Shown: piece by piece, positions 46,247 to 58,435 of the stretch
How the letters are laid out: every line of letters starts with the position of its first letter
How positions within the stretch are numbered: the stretch's first letter is position 1
From: Anseranas semipalmata
Taxonomy: Eukaryota; Chordata; Aves; Anseriformes; Anseranatidae
Length of the DNA: 64,000 bases
Direction: 5' to 3'
NCBI GenBank assembly: GCA_013399115.1
Contig: VXAA01005264.1
Span: 26,549 to 90,548, forward strand
The notes under the pieces: model-generated
The model's database searches: none
Told to the model about the DNA's origin: nothing
Seen by the model: only the letters and a program-made list of their open reading frames with translations
Translations under genes and position numbers: made by a program

Positions 46247-46341
46247 GAGCTAGATTCACATCTGCCTCTTGGTGTAAATGAGGAGCAGCCTCAGCTTTAC
46301 TCCCTGTTTAGTTCGGTATGGCCAATATGAGAATCTGGCTC
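46247..46341. mobile_element. 95-bp MITE-like element with terminal inverted repeats
   Basis: Left end GAGCTAGATTCACAT (46247-46261) and right end ATGAGAATCTGGCTC (46327-46341) are inverted repeats matching at 13 of 15 positions. The interior CTTGGTGTAAATGAGGAGCA is the hallmark core of palindromic non-autonomous repeats I recall from turtle, crocodilian and bird DNA (GCCAGATTCT...GGTGTAAAT...AGAATCTGGC). There is no coding capacity. Which transposase family mobilised it is not visible. Confidence 0.65.
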
Positions 46342-49300
46342 CTCAGTCTCCTCATCACTGGGAGTCTGAAGTAAAAAAAGTGTGGGTCGCAGCTTTTAAA
46401 TGTCAGCCAGCTATGGCAGCCTTTTCATTTCTGTTCTTTTCTGTTTATCAACACCTTTCCCACCTCTTCCTGCTGTACCGAACTGGAGGAGCCAAAACTT
46501 GTCATTCTGGACTCGTCCCAATTACAGACCTCATTTAAATTTTCTCAAGTCTACCCACAGCTGGGGTAGATGAGGTTGTTTCAGAAAAATAGCACAGGCA
46601 TAGGGCCGATGCTTTTAGTCTGTAGGCCCCTCCAGTTTTTCCTTCTCTGAAATCTCAAGATGATTCCCTCATTTACCTAAACTGACCTCCACTATAGACT
46701 TCCCAAAATAGAACATCTCAAATACTCATTGGCACAAGTTTCCACATAGAAATCAATCTGTAAAACAGCAAGGACTGAAACAAAGACATTTTTCATGGCC
46801 AACATACAGTAGGACTCTCACAGAAAGCTAAATTTGCTCATTTCAGAGACCCTCTTTTATTGACTGCATTTATTTAGAAGTCTTTATTTGCTGCGGAGCT
46901 TTGAGACCTTATTTAATTTATAGATCTTGCGTAGAACAATGGCAGCAGCTCAGGCTGTGAAATGCCACTTTGTTGCTTTTTGCCACTGCTGCCCAGTGTG
47001 TGAATGCTCATGATGGTGTCTATTTGGCTGGAGCATGTCAGATGCAGACCAGGCAGGATGCTGAAGAAAGGAACTGGTGTCCTTCATTCCCCAGGCCTGG
47101 CTCATTACGCATTCAGTGATGAATTTGCTCTGTGTATAAATGCTCCAGCAACCTCTTACAGCCATACCTGACTTGAACTTAAGGAGCCGTGAGCGAAGCT
47201 CAAACAATCTTCCATGCAGTTGATTTTTCTAAAAAATTATTGCACGAAAAGCTCAGAAACTCAGATTATGCATACACAGTAAATGGCATGAGTGCAAACC
47301 TGCTTGTTAAGCTCTTTTACACACTGAAGCCAGTCGGAGCAGCTAAAATGTCAGGGTAAGGCTGCCACAGAGGAGGATCAGGGTCAGACTGTTCAGCCAC
47401 AAGTTCTGATCACTGCCAAAATTAGGGCATTAACCCCCCACGATGCCTAACAGTGCACGCTGCACTGAGCTCAACATGGGCACGCGCGTGTACTGCTGCA
47501 GGAACAGCAAGCAAAGCACCTGTCGAGGGGAGATGGAGCCATGATGTGAGGGAATTGCAGTCCAGATATTCAGGCATGAAACTGCAAGCACTTCTGGCAG
47601 CAATTAGGCACTTCATCACTTGCACTCCTGGAAGTATTTCTGCAGGGAATGGGTCACTGCCTCACCACCTTGCTTGCTGCCCACTTGGAGCTCACTAAGG
47701 CAAGACCACCTTGGCCTTGGAGAAGCAGCACGTTTTGGAGCTTAAGTGAATGCCAAGGTTGAAAGCAGTGGGTGAAAGATGGAACGGCACTGGCTCTGCT
47801 CACCACCGTGCTGCCTGGCCCCTCTTCACACTGACGGAGTTAAGGCACAACATGCTGATAGTCATGATACGCAGACTAAAGATGGAACAAGACCTAAAAT
47901 ATGCATCAGAGAACTAACCTAGCAAAGGCCACGAGAAGCCAGGCTGCTCATTAGCAAGGTTTGCTACAGCATGAGGAAACATTTCCGTGCAGTTAGGCTG
48001 GCTTTGCCCTCCAGGGTTTTGCCAAAAGCAAGCAGCAGCTGCCTGCGTGCCGGCCCCAAACTGCCCCGCAGCACAGCATCTGGAACTGCTCAGTGCTTCC
48101 GGGCTTCCTCGAGTTCATCTCCAGTGCAGCATGAATGCTACCTTCCTTGGGAAGGTGCCTGGGCAAGGGGGACCCCGCTGCCCGACATCTCCCCCTGACC
48201 CAGCCACAGGAAGCACGTGTCCCTTGCAGACCCAGAGGGAACATAGCAAGAATTGCTTAGGAAATGTTGGCCACTGCTCTATCATTCCTCATACCAACAT
48301 AAATTGGCAAGCTATGTTTAAATCCCTGGGTCTGGGCAGGCTGTAGCCCTCACCTTTGAACTCCTGTGATCTTAAAGTGACAGCCCCAGTTTTAGCCCCA
48401 GTTTTGCCCCCCACTATTAATTTAAATTTCCTTATTTTCCTTAAATCATGTCCATGCTTCTGGTATAGGGTAGCGTGGAGAAACGAGCTCCAAATGGCCC
48501 TTCCCTGTCCCCTGGTCTATTCTTGCTATTGGAGAGAGACAGGAAGACTTTGAAGCACCATGTGGGTCTCCTCCAGTCCATGATTCCCCCATGTGGAGGA
48601 GTTCCCAGCTCTCTTATGTGATCAGGTTCTGCAGAATAAAAAGGTTGGATCTCCCAGATGAAATATCCTGCTCTCCGTTTTTTCTGCCTTTCTGCATTTG
48701 CAGCCTTCACAGCTGTCCTGCAGAGCTGGGCTAGGCTGTGTCACTCAAGCTAACCTTCAAAAGAGTTGCTACTGCTACTGCTACAAAAGAGCATTTCAGG
48801 GAGTCACGCAAACAGACAATACAGGAAGGGATGGTCAAGGCTTAAAAGGAGGCCAGACCTTGCCTGGAGATTTCCTCAGCACCCAGGTGGAGTCCCAAAA
48901 CAGAGAGAGATGCCACATGTGTCCAAACAGCAGCAGGTCTCCCTCTGGCTTCTGACACTACAGAGCTCAGCTGAGTTCAGTTGTGGTTTTCTCCCTCAGA
49001 AATGTACTGTCTATTTTAAACACAGCCCTGTGTTTGATTTCTTTCTCTCGAACCTCATAAATAAAATGTTTTGTTTTCAGTTGGCAGGGAGAACATTCTG
49101 ATATGTGCAGCCACCACACTTGAGTTTGCTCTTGACATGGTGGTGAAATGCAGTTATTTTGTTATATATCACCTTTTTAGGGGTCTTACAAATAGAAGAT
49201 TTCAGTAAAGTAAATAAAGCCAGTTAGATTCTGGGATTAACATATTTTCTTCGGTTTTGCTGTAGTATACCTGAAATTTGTGACAGCGTTCATTATTTCT

Positions 49301-50063
49301 GCAGACATCTAGTGCAGTACATATTTAATTTGGCTTTAACTGTTTAGTACTAAAGGGTATTTTCATGTTGCTAGCAGTCATCCTGCAAAATTATTTTATT
49401 TTCTCAGTGTTCCTGACTTGCTGTCTGAATTGGTCTACTCTTACACACTGAAGTTGCAATTTGAGTCTCCACCTTCATTTGTCCATAGAATAGTCCTGCA
49501 GGCATGTCTCTATTAGTTTGTCTCTCTTCCAGCCTGGAATACAACATAGGTAATGTCATTTCTGCTACCATTGTGGATCAGTTTTCTGTTCCTCTTGCCC
49601 TTCAGAGTGATCCAGCTTTTTGATGTTATGAGCCAGATGCCAGGCTCAGGACACATATTCCTACGTGCTAGAGACAACTAAAAATGCAGTGATAGGACAG
49701 AGAGGAACTCAGGTCCCCAGAGGTATCACACACATGACTGGGGACTGATCCTCTCAAAGTTTCTGCCAGCCTAATGAACAGCAGAGTGGCAAGATGTCAT
49801 GGCCTTTTCCTTTCTGCTACCACAGCAGCCTTGCCACAGTGTATTTCATTGTTCCTGCTGAAATCCAGGCAATCAGGGGAAGGTGCTCTCAGTTTTCTGA
49901 GAGGTGGTGTTCCTCCGTGGGGCAGAGCTGCTCCATAGATGGTCAGCAGACAGTGCTTAGTTAATTAAATGGAAGCTCATAGCATTGATGCTTTATAGGA
50001 ATTAGCTCTTCCATAGTCACTTCTGTTCCTAAACAGCAAAATGATTAAGACAGATCAACACTG
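46342..50063. other. Unique DNA, no gene recognised
   Basis: A GC-richer and relatively CpG-richer patch at 47960-48230 holds overlapping frames on both strands (75 and 119 codons plus, 83 minus) and a small hairpin ACCTTCC/GGAAGGT (48140-48156). It falls short of a CpG island by eye. Other frames are short and unrecognised. Confidence 0.5.
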
Positions 50064-50182
50064 CCCCCATCCTCAATTTACAGCTGGCAAAATTGAGGTA
50101 CAGAGAGCCTAGAGATCAGCCCAAAGTCAGTCAGTAAATGAGCTGCAATCAGAAACAGAGCCCAGACACAATGTCTATGCCA
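50064..50182 (-). mobile_element. MIR-like SINE (core region)
   Basis: The plus strand reads as the antisense of the MIR/CORE-SINE pattern: ATCCTCAATTTACAGCTGGC, then AAAATTGAGGTACAGAGAGC, CTAGAGATCAGC, CCAAAGTCAGTCAGTAAATG, AGCTGCAATCAGAAACAGAG, and CCCAGACACAATG. This tracks the remembered order ttttacagatgaggaaactgaggcacagagaggttaag...caaggtcacacagctagtaagtggcagagc...gaacccag. Divergence is high, as expected for an element this old in a bird. Confidence 0.7.
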
Positions 50183-50677
50183 ACCTGAACAGCCCATTTT
50201 GTACCTGAGTTTACCTTCTCAGCTCTGTGAGGGGTAACAGCAGGTTCCTCATAGAAGAGATGACTTCTCACAGATATGGAATCACCCCACTGCAGACAGT
50301 AAATATCATCTAGGGCTAGGTTCATGCCTAGGCCTGCCGGAGTCAGCAGAAATACTGAACACTGTTTGAAAGTAAATCACAAGGAAAGTACAGCGTGTAG
50401 AAGGCACATGCAACCTTCTGCACTTACTGTGTCTAACCTTGGCTGGCCATGTTCACACTCATAAAGCACTGCTAACACCTCACTGGAGCCTGCATGGAAG
50501 TCTAAGACCATGTTCTCTATGTTTATGGTCTATTGTCCAACAGCAGATATCAGTAACACCAGATTTTCCTGCAACTTTTGCAGTTAGATTTTCAAAGCAA
50601 AGAAACCTCACAGATCATAGTTTGGAGGCAAGGAGGGAAGAATGGATAGCTGAGCTGCCATCACAGAAAATACTGTT
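50183..50677. other. Unique DNA, no gene recognised
   Basis: An 87-codon plus frame (50439-50702) has no known motif. AGGGCTAGGTTCATGCC near 50311-50327 could be another MITE-like remnant, too short to claim. Confidence 0.5.
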
Positions 50678-50900
50678 AAATGGGGTTGAAGAAGTCATCT
50701 AGCCCACCCTCCTGTGCCAGGAAAACTTCAAACATGTATGTGATTCCTCAAATATATGCCTCCTCTCTGACAGTGATCCCCTCTCCTTTTTTTCCAAGCA
50801 GTCTGTTCCACTTCTTAAGTATTCTCACCCTTAGAAAATCACTGATGCTGTCAAGTCTGCAGTTTGGCTCATTGCTTCCTGTCCCCTCAAATATTTTCAG
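50678..50900 (-). mobile_element. Old CR1 3' portion
   Basis: On the plus strand: GGGGTTGAAGAAGTCATCTA then GCCCACCCTCCTGTGCCAGG is the CR1 3' UTR. AGTCTGTTCCACTTCTTAAG, TATTCTCACCCTTAGAAAA and TTTGGCTCATTGCTTCCTGTCC are the antisense of the conserved C-terminal coding blocks. Sequence to about 51060 may belong to it but is too diverged. No coding frame survives on the sense strand. Confidence 0.75.
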
Positions 50901-51317
50901 TAAAATTATAATTCCTGTAGTAGATATTGTACTGTTACTATGCCTGATGCTAGTACATCACTCGACATGCTTATTTACATTTCACATCAATAGTGCAATT
51001 TGCTGCATGTTATTGTATAGCAAAGTGACTAGAGAAGCACTTAATATGGGCTGTCTATGCCATCTTTTATTGGTTAGATAATGAAATTAATTGTTGCAAT
51101 TCAGGCTATTGCTGTGACTAGTATTTAGGATTCAATAACACTTTTTTCTTAAACCATCACCGGCTCACTAATGCCAACTCCACCTGTTCATCACCTGGAG
51201 ACCAAGAGATAAATAGAACAAGAAATTTCAGGCACTGTCTGGAAGAAACACAACTGGGGAGAGTTCCTTTCATTGTACCTTCTTTTCTCATAAGCTTTGC
51301 AGAACCATCACAGGAAA

Positions 51318-51400
51318 TAAATGTAAAGGCATCTCAAGAAGTTATTTAATCCAGCTTCCTGCTCCAGGGCTGAATTTGAATGGAGAATTTATACGAAATA
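51318..51400 (-). mobile_element. Probable old CR1 3' end fragment
   Basis: TAAAGGCATCTCAAGAAGTT then ATTTAATCCAGCTTCCTGC, TCCAGGGCTGAATTTGAA follows the CR1 3' end order (catctagtccaacccctgc...agggct). It is short and diverged. Confidence 0.45.
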
Positions 51401-52141
51401 ATGGAAGGCAACCTAGTGTATTACTTTCTTCCTGAGTGACCTAAATTTCCTGTCTCTGAAGTATTGCAAGATTTTGGTAAACACAAGCTTAGCCTTATAA
51501 AAACTATTTTTATTCTAGAAACCTTAAAAGTATGCTCTTCCATCTATTGAAGGAATTCTTTGATACTGAAAACCTCCTTATACTACTAGTTCTCCATTAA
51601 GACTGTACAAATACACCGGTCTTACATAGCAACACCTTAAACTGTGAGTGACACCACCATGTCTTTAAGAGGCCAGAGACCTTATTGTATTGGAAAATTT
51701 GGTGTGACGGAACTCCAGCTCACATCGCTGAATTGCCACGTCAAATTCTTCTGTCCATGAAATTGATAGGAATAGTGTCACACCTTCCCTGCATTGATGT
51801 GCTGAAATGCAGAAATGAGAGGGAGATCTAGGCAGAAATATGAATGTCTTCCAACATAAGATAATAAAAGGCACTAACACCCATTATCAAGGAGTAACCT
51901 GGATTGCATCTGTGAGAATAAACCTTATTCACTTACTAAAAAGCATAGAGAATACTTTGTTTAAAAGGACTGGAAATGTAGAAAACAATATTCTGATATC
52001 CTTAAAAATGATCAAACAAACAAGCAAAAATGATCAAACATTCAGGCCTCTCCAAAGTGATGTCTAAAGCAAGTACTTACAATTTGGACATATTCCTAAG
52101 TGACCTGGTTAAGCAGAGCAGGCCACACAGCTCTGACAAAT
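51401..52141. other. Unique AT-rich DNA, no gene recognised
   Basis: A near-tandem AAAAATGATCAAACA duplication occurs at 52004-52018 and 52026-52040. Frames are 75 codons or fewer and unrecognised. Confidence 0.55.
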
Positions 52142-52228
52142 CATAGAACCACAGAAACATGGAATGTTTCGAGTTAGAAGGGACCTTTAAGATAATTTAC
52201 TTCCAATTCCCTTGTCATGGGCAGGAAA
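52142..52228 (-). mobile_element. CR1 3' terminal fragment
   Basis: The plus strand shows CATAGAACCACAGAAACATG then GAATGTTTCGAGTTAGAAGG, GACCTTTAAGATAATTTACT, TCCAATTCCCTTGTCATGGG CAGG. This is the CR1 octamer tail and 3' UTR (attctatgattct...; ggttggaagggacctttaaagatcat...; ccctgccatgggcagg). Only about 87 bp remain. Confidence 0.88.
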
Positions 52229-52659
52229 CAACACAGCAAATGACTCAGGGAACGCAGATATGACCCAGGAACTGCAGAAGCTTTTCTGGAGCAGAGGCTA
52301 GAGGCTGGGAAGGCCTCCAGTACTGACATTGGCACAGCTTGTCTGTTTGTGGCCAACTGCGCTGGGCCCTCAGTGACTGAGTGACAAATTATGGAAATGA
52401 ATTCAATGAAGCTAAAAGATAAAGTAACCAATGTGGGGTAAAACAATCCTAATTCTGCATGTAAAATGAGCTGACTGTTATTACTCAGCAGTGGGATCTT
52501 GGGTTCTGATTGGCAGACCTCAGTAGAAGTCAAAAAGCACATTAGAATTTAGAAATTTTCAGAAGAAATAGAAATCAAAGCAGAGAATGTCATTATGCTA
52601 TGTTATATATCCATAATCAGTCTTTACCATGAAAACTGTGCTCATCTCAGAGAATATCC
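52229..52659. other. Unique DNA, no gene recognised
   Basis: A 122-codon minus frame (52174-52542) begins in unique DNA and ends in the CR1 fragment. No motif recognised. Confidence 0.5.
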
Positions 52660-52850
52660 ATGCATCTCATAAAAGGATATAGTGTAATGGAAAAGATTCA
52701 GAGAGAACAAGAAAAATGATGAAAGACCTGAAATGACTCCTCTATAAGGAAAGATCATGTTCAGTGGAAAGTCTGAATCAGTGAAAGAGATGACCTTGGC
52801 TATGCTGGGGTTGAAGACAACTCAGTGAGGTGCAGGTCTTTGAACTGTAG
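52660..52850 (+). mobile_element. Ancient CR1/L3-like LINE fragment, sense strand
   Basis: ATCTCATAAAAGGATATAGT then GTAATGGAAAAGATTCAGAG, AGAACAAGAAAAATGATGAA, AGACCTGAAATGACTCCTCT, ATAAGGAAAG follows the LINE order catctcaaaaaagatatag-ggaa-t-gaaaa-gt-cagag...caa-aaaatgattaaag-cctgg...tatgaggaaag. This is the RRATKMIKG block also seen at 25990. It fades after about 52850. Stops break the frame. Confidence 0.65.
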
Positions 52851-53295
52851 TCACAGGAAACTCAGCCATGTTTGGACACAAATTTGTAGCTTGCAAGGAT
52901 TAGATAGCAGGTAACAATTAACAAGTCAATTGCTGTGTTTCATTCTCCAGCTGCCCTAACATCACTTATCACACCAGCCATGGACCTTGAAACCCTGCTT
53001 CACTTTCCAAATGGCCAGCACACGTGGCAGGAGCTACCACACACAGACTTCTGGCACTCTATATTTCAGTCATCCAGCACACTTGCAATAAAGAAATAAG
53101 CAAAAATTGCTTTTGCTAATTAACATAGAAAATAAACATAAGAGCCAAAGTCATCTAAATCAGGGTCCATGAGACATCCAACTGCTTGAGGTTCTAGCAT
53201 GAGAATTGGCCATGGCAGAGTACAGGAAAAAAAATGCTGAAAACTTCATGCCAGGGCACTTCATTCTCCAGGGCTGGAGTCAGGAGAACAAAAGC
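52851..53295. other. Unique DNA, no gene recognised
   Basis: No repeat identified. A 69-codon frame starts at 53206 and runs through the tandem duplication. Confidence 0.55.
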
Positions 53296-53335
53296 ATCAG
53301 ACTGTCATCAATGGGATCAGACTGTCATCAATGGG
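53296..53335. repeat. Perfect tandem duplication, 20-bp unit
   Basis: ATCAGACTGTCATCAATGGG occurs at 53296-53315 and 53316-53335 without mismatch or spacer. Confidence 0.95.
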
Positions 53336-55407
53336 AAATCCTTCATTCAGAGCTCAGAAGAACCAACCAGCTGCAGGGCCACCTTAGGTTTCATTTCTAT
53401 GAAACGGTCATGTGAAATAGTGAGAGTAATAAACTCTCCCAAGAGAAAAACAAACTTGTGCCTGTGTTGTCTTTGACAGTTTAGAGGGATTGGCTGATGG
53501 CCAGGAGGCTTAAAATATTCATCACAGAGACAGAAAACGAATTCCTTCTGCTCCAACAAAGAAAAGGTTCCATGCTTCCAGGGGAAAAAGAGCAAAAGAT
53601 ACAAGGGTGTGAGCCAGAAATCTTCTCCATTATTTGCAAGTCTACCAGTTAGTCTGGTAAAAAAATTGTTTCTCCATACAAAGCTTGTCTCTCATCGCAA
53701 ACATTTGAACAAACATTATTACTCTGACTGTAATTTATAACATACTTTAGGATTTTTTTTAATCCATCTGTTACTGTAGGGATTAAAAGGCAAACAAACT
53801 GATTATCACCTTGCCAACACTTATCATCAGGTGGTTATGACTGTTTAGATTGCTGCCCAAGCCAACAAGAAGTACATTAACTGAGAACAAAAGGTATTGT
53901 TTAAAAAAAACAACAGTTACCATTAAGACCTCATGATATAGATCAGCTAAATCCAGCGATACTTTAGGGATCGTGACCTCTGGGTCCCCTGCCAGGCCCA
54001 TTACAATTTTATCTTATCATCACAGTATATCCAAATAAATCAGTCTGTGTCACAAAAGCACACCAGTTAGCATTGCCTTTCTGAAGGATGCTCTATGGCT
54101 TTTGTTGCTTTAACAGTGCATTCCCTAATTGTTTTAACTGGATGTCCAGGAGTACTGATTAGATTTTAAAGACTTCTGGGATGAGGTAGGTTCCTGCATA
54201 TTAATTTTTCCAGCTGTGTTAACAAACAGGAGGCAAAACAGATGGGTGGCAGATACAAGGCTCAAAATGTTGCTGTGTTTGAGCAATCTATTAACACCTC
54301 CCAAAGTTATGAATGCCTTAATAAAGTGAACCTTCATATTTCCGAAAGAGCAGCAGGAATTCATGACTATTGTGACACTCACACTGAGCTGTACAGGGGA
54401 GAAGCTGTCCTGCCGGGCACAGACTTATGTATCCAACCTCTCTGATTTTTGCTGCATGTTCTGCCCTAACGTCTGTAAGCCCCAAACTCAGGCAGTCATC
54501 ATTGATTTGTCAGCCACAGCAACTAATGTCTGTTCCTTGTTGTCTACAGGGAGCGCATCAGAGTCTTGGCTGAAAAGGCAGGTGGAGAGGCACGGTGGAA
54601 ACTTTCTAACTGGAGCTAAACAAAGCTAAGGTCAGACAGATTTGTGAAGTCTGTTGGGAAGGCAGAATGACATTTTATTTATGTCCTCTCATAGCATTTC
54701 AAGGAATTACAGACAGTGCTTATCTCATTTTCTGTGTTAGTGGAAAAATTTGATGATGAAATTTTATGGAGTACGTTGGTGACTATCTGATCTTGCTGTA
54801 TGGAGTACAAAGCAGGCACTGCAATATCATACTTAAGCACTAGGCCCTCAGGGTCTAAACCTTGAAGAGACCTGGAGAGAGGTAAGGAGCAGATAATAAC
54901 AGGTTAATAAATCCAGCTATTGCAGTTTAAGAACAAGTCCTCCTCTCTGCCCCGTTCCTGGAATTAACAACCCACCTCTGTACCAAAAAGATGTGTTCAA
55001 ATAAACTAAACAATTTTAATTGAAGTGACCAAGATCCAAGCAGATACTCTTTCTACAGCTTTGATTTGCTCATTAAGCATGACAAAGAGGAGGAGCAATA
55101 GTGGCAGAGAACAGCAACATCTTAAACACATTCCCTCAAATACATTTTCAGTGTCCTTAAGCACAGAGGTGCTTGAGTAGAGCGAGGTTCAACCAGCACC
55201 TAGAGCTAACCAGTATGAAACACCATGCGAAAAGCATGACTACATCCTCACTGTTTTCTGGAAATTAAGATTGCCTCCTGAATGAGGTTGGGAAAGACGC
55301 ACCACAGTCCTCTCCCACTAAGTCTGATGGATCGACGTATGGAAATTTCCAACCTTGGTGATACATCCATATCTTCTATCACAGCTACATAAATAGGGCA
55401 CTAACAC
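53336..55407. other. Unique AT-rich DNA, no gene recognised
   Basis: The 54040-54140 part has SOX-like words in both orientations (ACAAAAG, CTTTTGTT) and CTAATTGTTTTAACTGG, hinting at conserved non-coding DNA. Frames are 88 codons or fewer and unrecognised. Confidence 0.5.
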
Positions 55408-55450
55408 ATGATGTGGTTTAGGTTGAAGGGACTTAAATCCATAGCTTTGC
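55408..55450 (-). mobile_element. Possible CR1 3' end remnant
   Basis: GATGTGGTTTAGGTTGAAGG then GACTTAAATCCAT resembles the CR1 phrase gaatggtttgggttggaagggacctt-aa. The downstream sequence does not continue the match. Confidence 0.35.
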
Positions 55451-58435
55451 CTACAAGAAAACATCTAAACTGTCTGGCTAGGTAAGTTCCCCAGCACTTC
55501 TCAGTGGGATCTGTGCCCTGACAAAGAAAAGAATAAAGTACCTTGGGGCCCACAAACACTCTTTCCCAGAGTATTTGGTATGAAATATTCCACATTCAGG
55601 CTGAACAGGGAGGTCCTCGGGGAGTTTTAAGTATTGCCATGCGTAAGTGGCCACCGAAAGTTGCACTCTGGGACTTGGCTTTTAAGAACTTTCTTAGATC
55701 TGACCATAAGTATTCTGGCTTTGTTGCTTTCTCCAAAATGATCAAGAACCCAGGGATTTTTGCTGTGATTAAAATACCCACAAATGTTTATTTTACTTGC
55801 TTAAATCAAGTTCCTGATGTCTACATTGTGGGTAGTAAGAAAGGGCTCAGACTAAATAAACATGAAAGAGCCTGAATGTCAGACTTATTTAGAGAAGCAG
55901 ATGGTTAGGAATCAAACTGACTTGAATGACATGTCTGAAGAAATGAGATGGAAATCTCTAGAGGACTGGGATTTTTAGGGGGCTTTGACATCCTGTGTTC
56001 CCAGTCAGGCAACTGGAAGCACAGGGGTTGCTGTTCTCACAGAATTTGGGGTTGTCTACTTCCATTAGACCAAGAAAAACAGAAAACTCGCAGAGCCTGC
56101 ACAGTGGACATGGATGCCTTGGGCAATCCTTTGGCTGCACCATTTCAAGGTTCCAGAGGAGTTCAGTTCAATCAGTTTGTCTGAGCTGATGGCTAGCTGA
56201 TGGTTATTTTATCAGTGTGTTTGGTCCATCAGTAATCATGTAATGCATCCAACCAGTGCTCACTCCCACCACTAAAAGCAAAATACATCTGTGTCCTGTG
56301 TCTGAGGAGCCACACAGCCTGAATACTCCTTCATTGGCCACTTTTCACTACCCACCTCTTTCTAGCTTTGATGAAAGATCTCGCTTACCTCTGCATGTTG
56401 CTGTGCTCAGTGTTGCTTGGTCTTTGCTGCTTCCCTGCACGCAACAGAAGACAAGACCTGACATCTGGATAAATGAGGGCAAATTCCTGCTGTGACCAGG
56501 GAAAGAGGGAGGGAAATCATGGGAAGATGTATTGGAACTGAACCCACAGAGGAGCTGCAATCCCAGACTTACTGAGAATAGTCTGTCTATTTTTACTTCC
56601 TCCTTAGCACATTGTTTTTCTTTGAGTTTCTGATGAATTCAGGGTCTAGATACATTCATTCAGTGAACAGATGATGTAGCTCAAGTTGTTACTACTCTCT
56701 CCCCCACAGCTTGTTCGACCCTGAGAGCTCAGCTTGAGCTTCTGCAGGAGGTGGCTAGAGGTAAGCCATTGGATCCTCTGCTGAAGTAGCTGAAGACCTT
56801 TTGCCTGTTCTGCTCTTTGGACTCTGTCTTCAGGGCAGCAGTCTCCAACAGAAGAGCAGAACTGGGCAGCAAAGGAGCTGCCTGAACCACCACCACAGCT
56901 AATGGCAAAATTGTCTCTGTTTTCTCTTACGATTCTTTTTTGTTTTGTTGGTTTGGAGATGGGGAAACCTCCACCATCATTGAGGAAAAGTGCCCATAGA
57001 AATACACCTAGCCCTACTTCAAGGCATTTGCATATGTAAAGAGGCACCACAGTGCTCAGTGTGGATAAGCACACGTAGACAGGTGCTGAAATCCAACTAA
57101 ATTCAGTGCAATTGCACCCAAGTGGAAGCAGTCTGCAGGCAGGGCAGAGCTCAGAGGCAGCAGTCACAGACACTGCTGCACCAACAGGAGCCTGAGGCTG
57201 AGTACTCAGCTTTAACCGAATAACACCAGAAGAAGCGTTTACAGCTATTATTCATGTACTTAACAGCTGGAAGCAAAGGGCTCCCATGTAACCTAGCAGT
57301 ACTGCTGAGTTTGGGAATTCCCTCTCCTCACATGATGGATACATTATGCCTCTAAGCTATACGAACAGAAATCTTGCGGCTGGAGGCACTCCTTCTGTGC
57401 AGTATGGAAGGGGCTTGCCCTGCAGCTTGCAGAGGGCAGGCATGGGTCCTTTACCTCACCCACACGTGAGCACAAGGTAGGTCGGACCCCTTCACCTGGG
57501 TGCCGAGACCAGCAGATAGCAGGTCTCCGATTCTACGGTCAGACAGCAAGGACAGTTCACAGCTAGGTGATGCAACATTGGGTTTTAAAGCCCATTACAT
57601 TCAGGCTGCTTTTTTACTCAGTAACACGTGCATTGCCAGATACTGCATTGTATATCCAAGTCAACAAGAGCTGTCTTACAAAAACTCATTTGTCAGCATA
57701 TGTACGATTTACATCGTCTTCTTTCATTACAGTCTTGCAAGTGAATTTGTGCTTGTGATTGGCTTTCCTACAGATGTCTGAAGACCGGATATTAGTCAGG
57801 GGACAAATGTGGCACTGGAATCAGCCAGGCTGGTTTCCCTCATACCTCCTGAGCAGGAGGTACCAGCTCATTGCTGGCCCCTCTGCAGGGCTGCTGACAA
57901 AAGCTAATTAGTCCCAAATCTAGTGGCTTCCTGGTGCAGACACACGACACTGGATTCAGACCATCAGCGCTCTTCTCACAAGCCACAGAACATGCATCAG
58001 AGAGGAACGGGTGTTTTGCTCATAACACAGAGGTGAAAGGCCCTGGATCCTATTACAGATCCCCCAGGCCAGCTAGTCTCCTTATTTACATTTTTGTCAG
58101 AAAAAATCAAGGATGTTTTTACATTTGTGAATGGAAAGGCAGTAACAGAAGCGTGTGCAAAGTGGTATTTCTTAGTCCCTCATTCGATTTAGCTTTGGAT
58201 AACAGCCAAGAAAGGAAGGTAATTGCCAGCTCTCCAGCTGTGAACGCAGGGCCACACTGAACCAAAGCTTTCCCTGGTTCCCGTTGGAAGTGATGGAGAA
58301 TCTTGGAGTTCCTGAAGTCACAGAGCTGATTACTACAGGCTGGAGACCATGCAGCTCTGAGCTAACACCACACACAGGACTGGTGGTTACCAGTATGTGC
58401 ATATTACTACAGCTACAAGTACTTAAAATAACCTA
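55451..58435. other. Unique DNA, no gene recognised
   Basis: Holds the longest open frame of the window (56646-57173, minus, 175 codons). It is cysteine- and serine-rich, lacks a recognisable domain or signal peptide, and the opposite strand shows no repeat homology, so I do not call it a gene. Other frames (55543-55875, 110 codons; 57934-58260, 108 codons) are likewise unrecognised. Confidence 0.5.

Noticed and set aside
44734..54859. Identical 16-mer GCCCTCAGGGTCTAAA at 44734-44749 and 54844-54859
   Set aside because: About one chance 16-mer match is roughly expected within 64 kb and the flanks do not align.
56646..57173. Longest open frame (175 codons, minus strand)
   Set aside because: No domain, signal peptide, membrane segment or splice context recognised; a frame of this size is not surprising in 64 kb read six ways.
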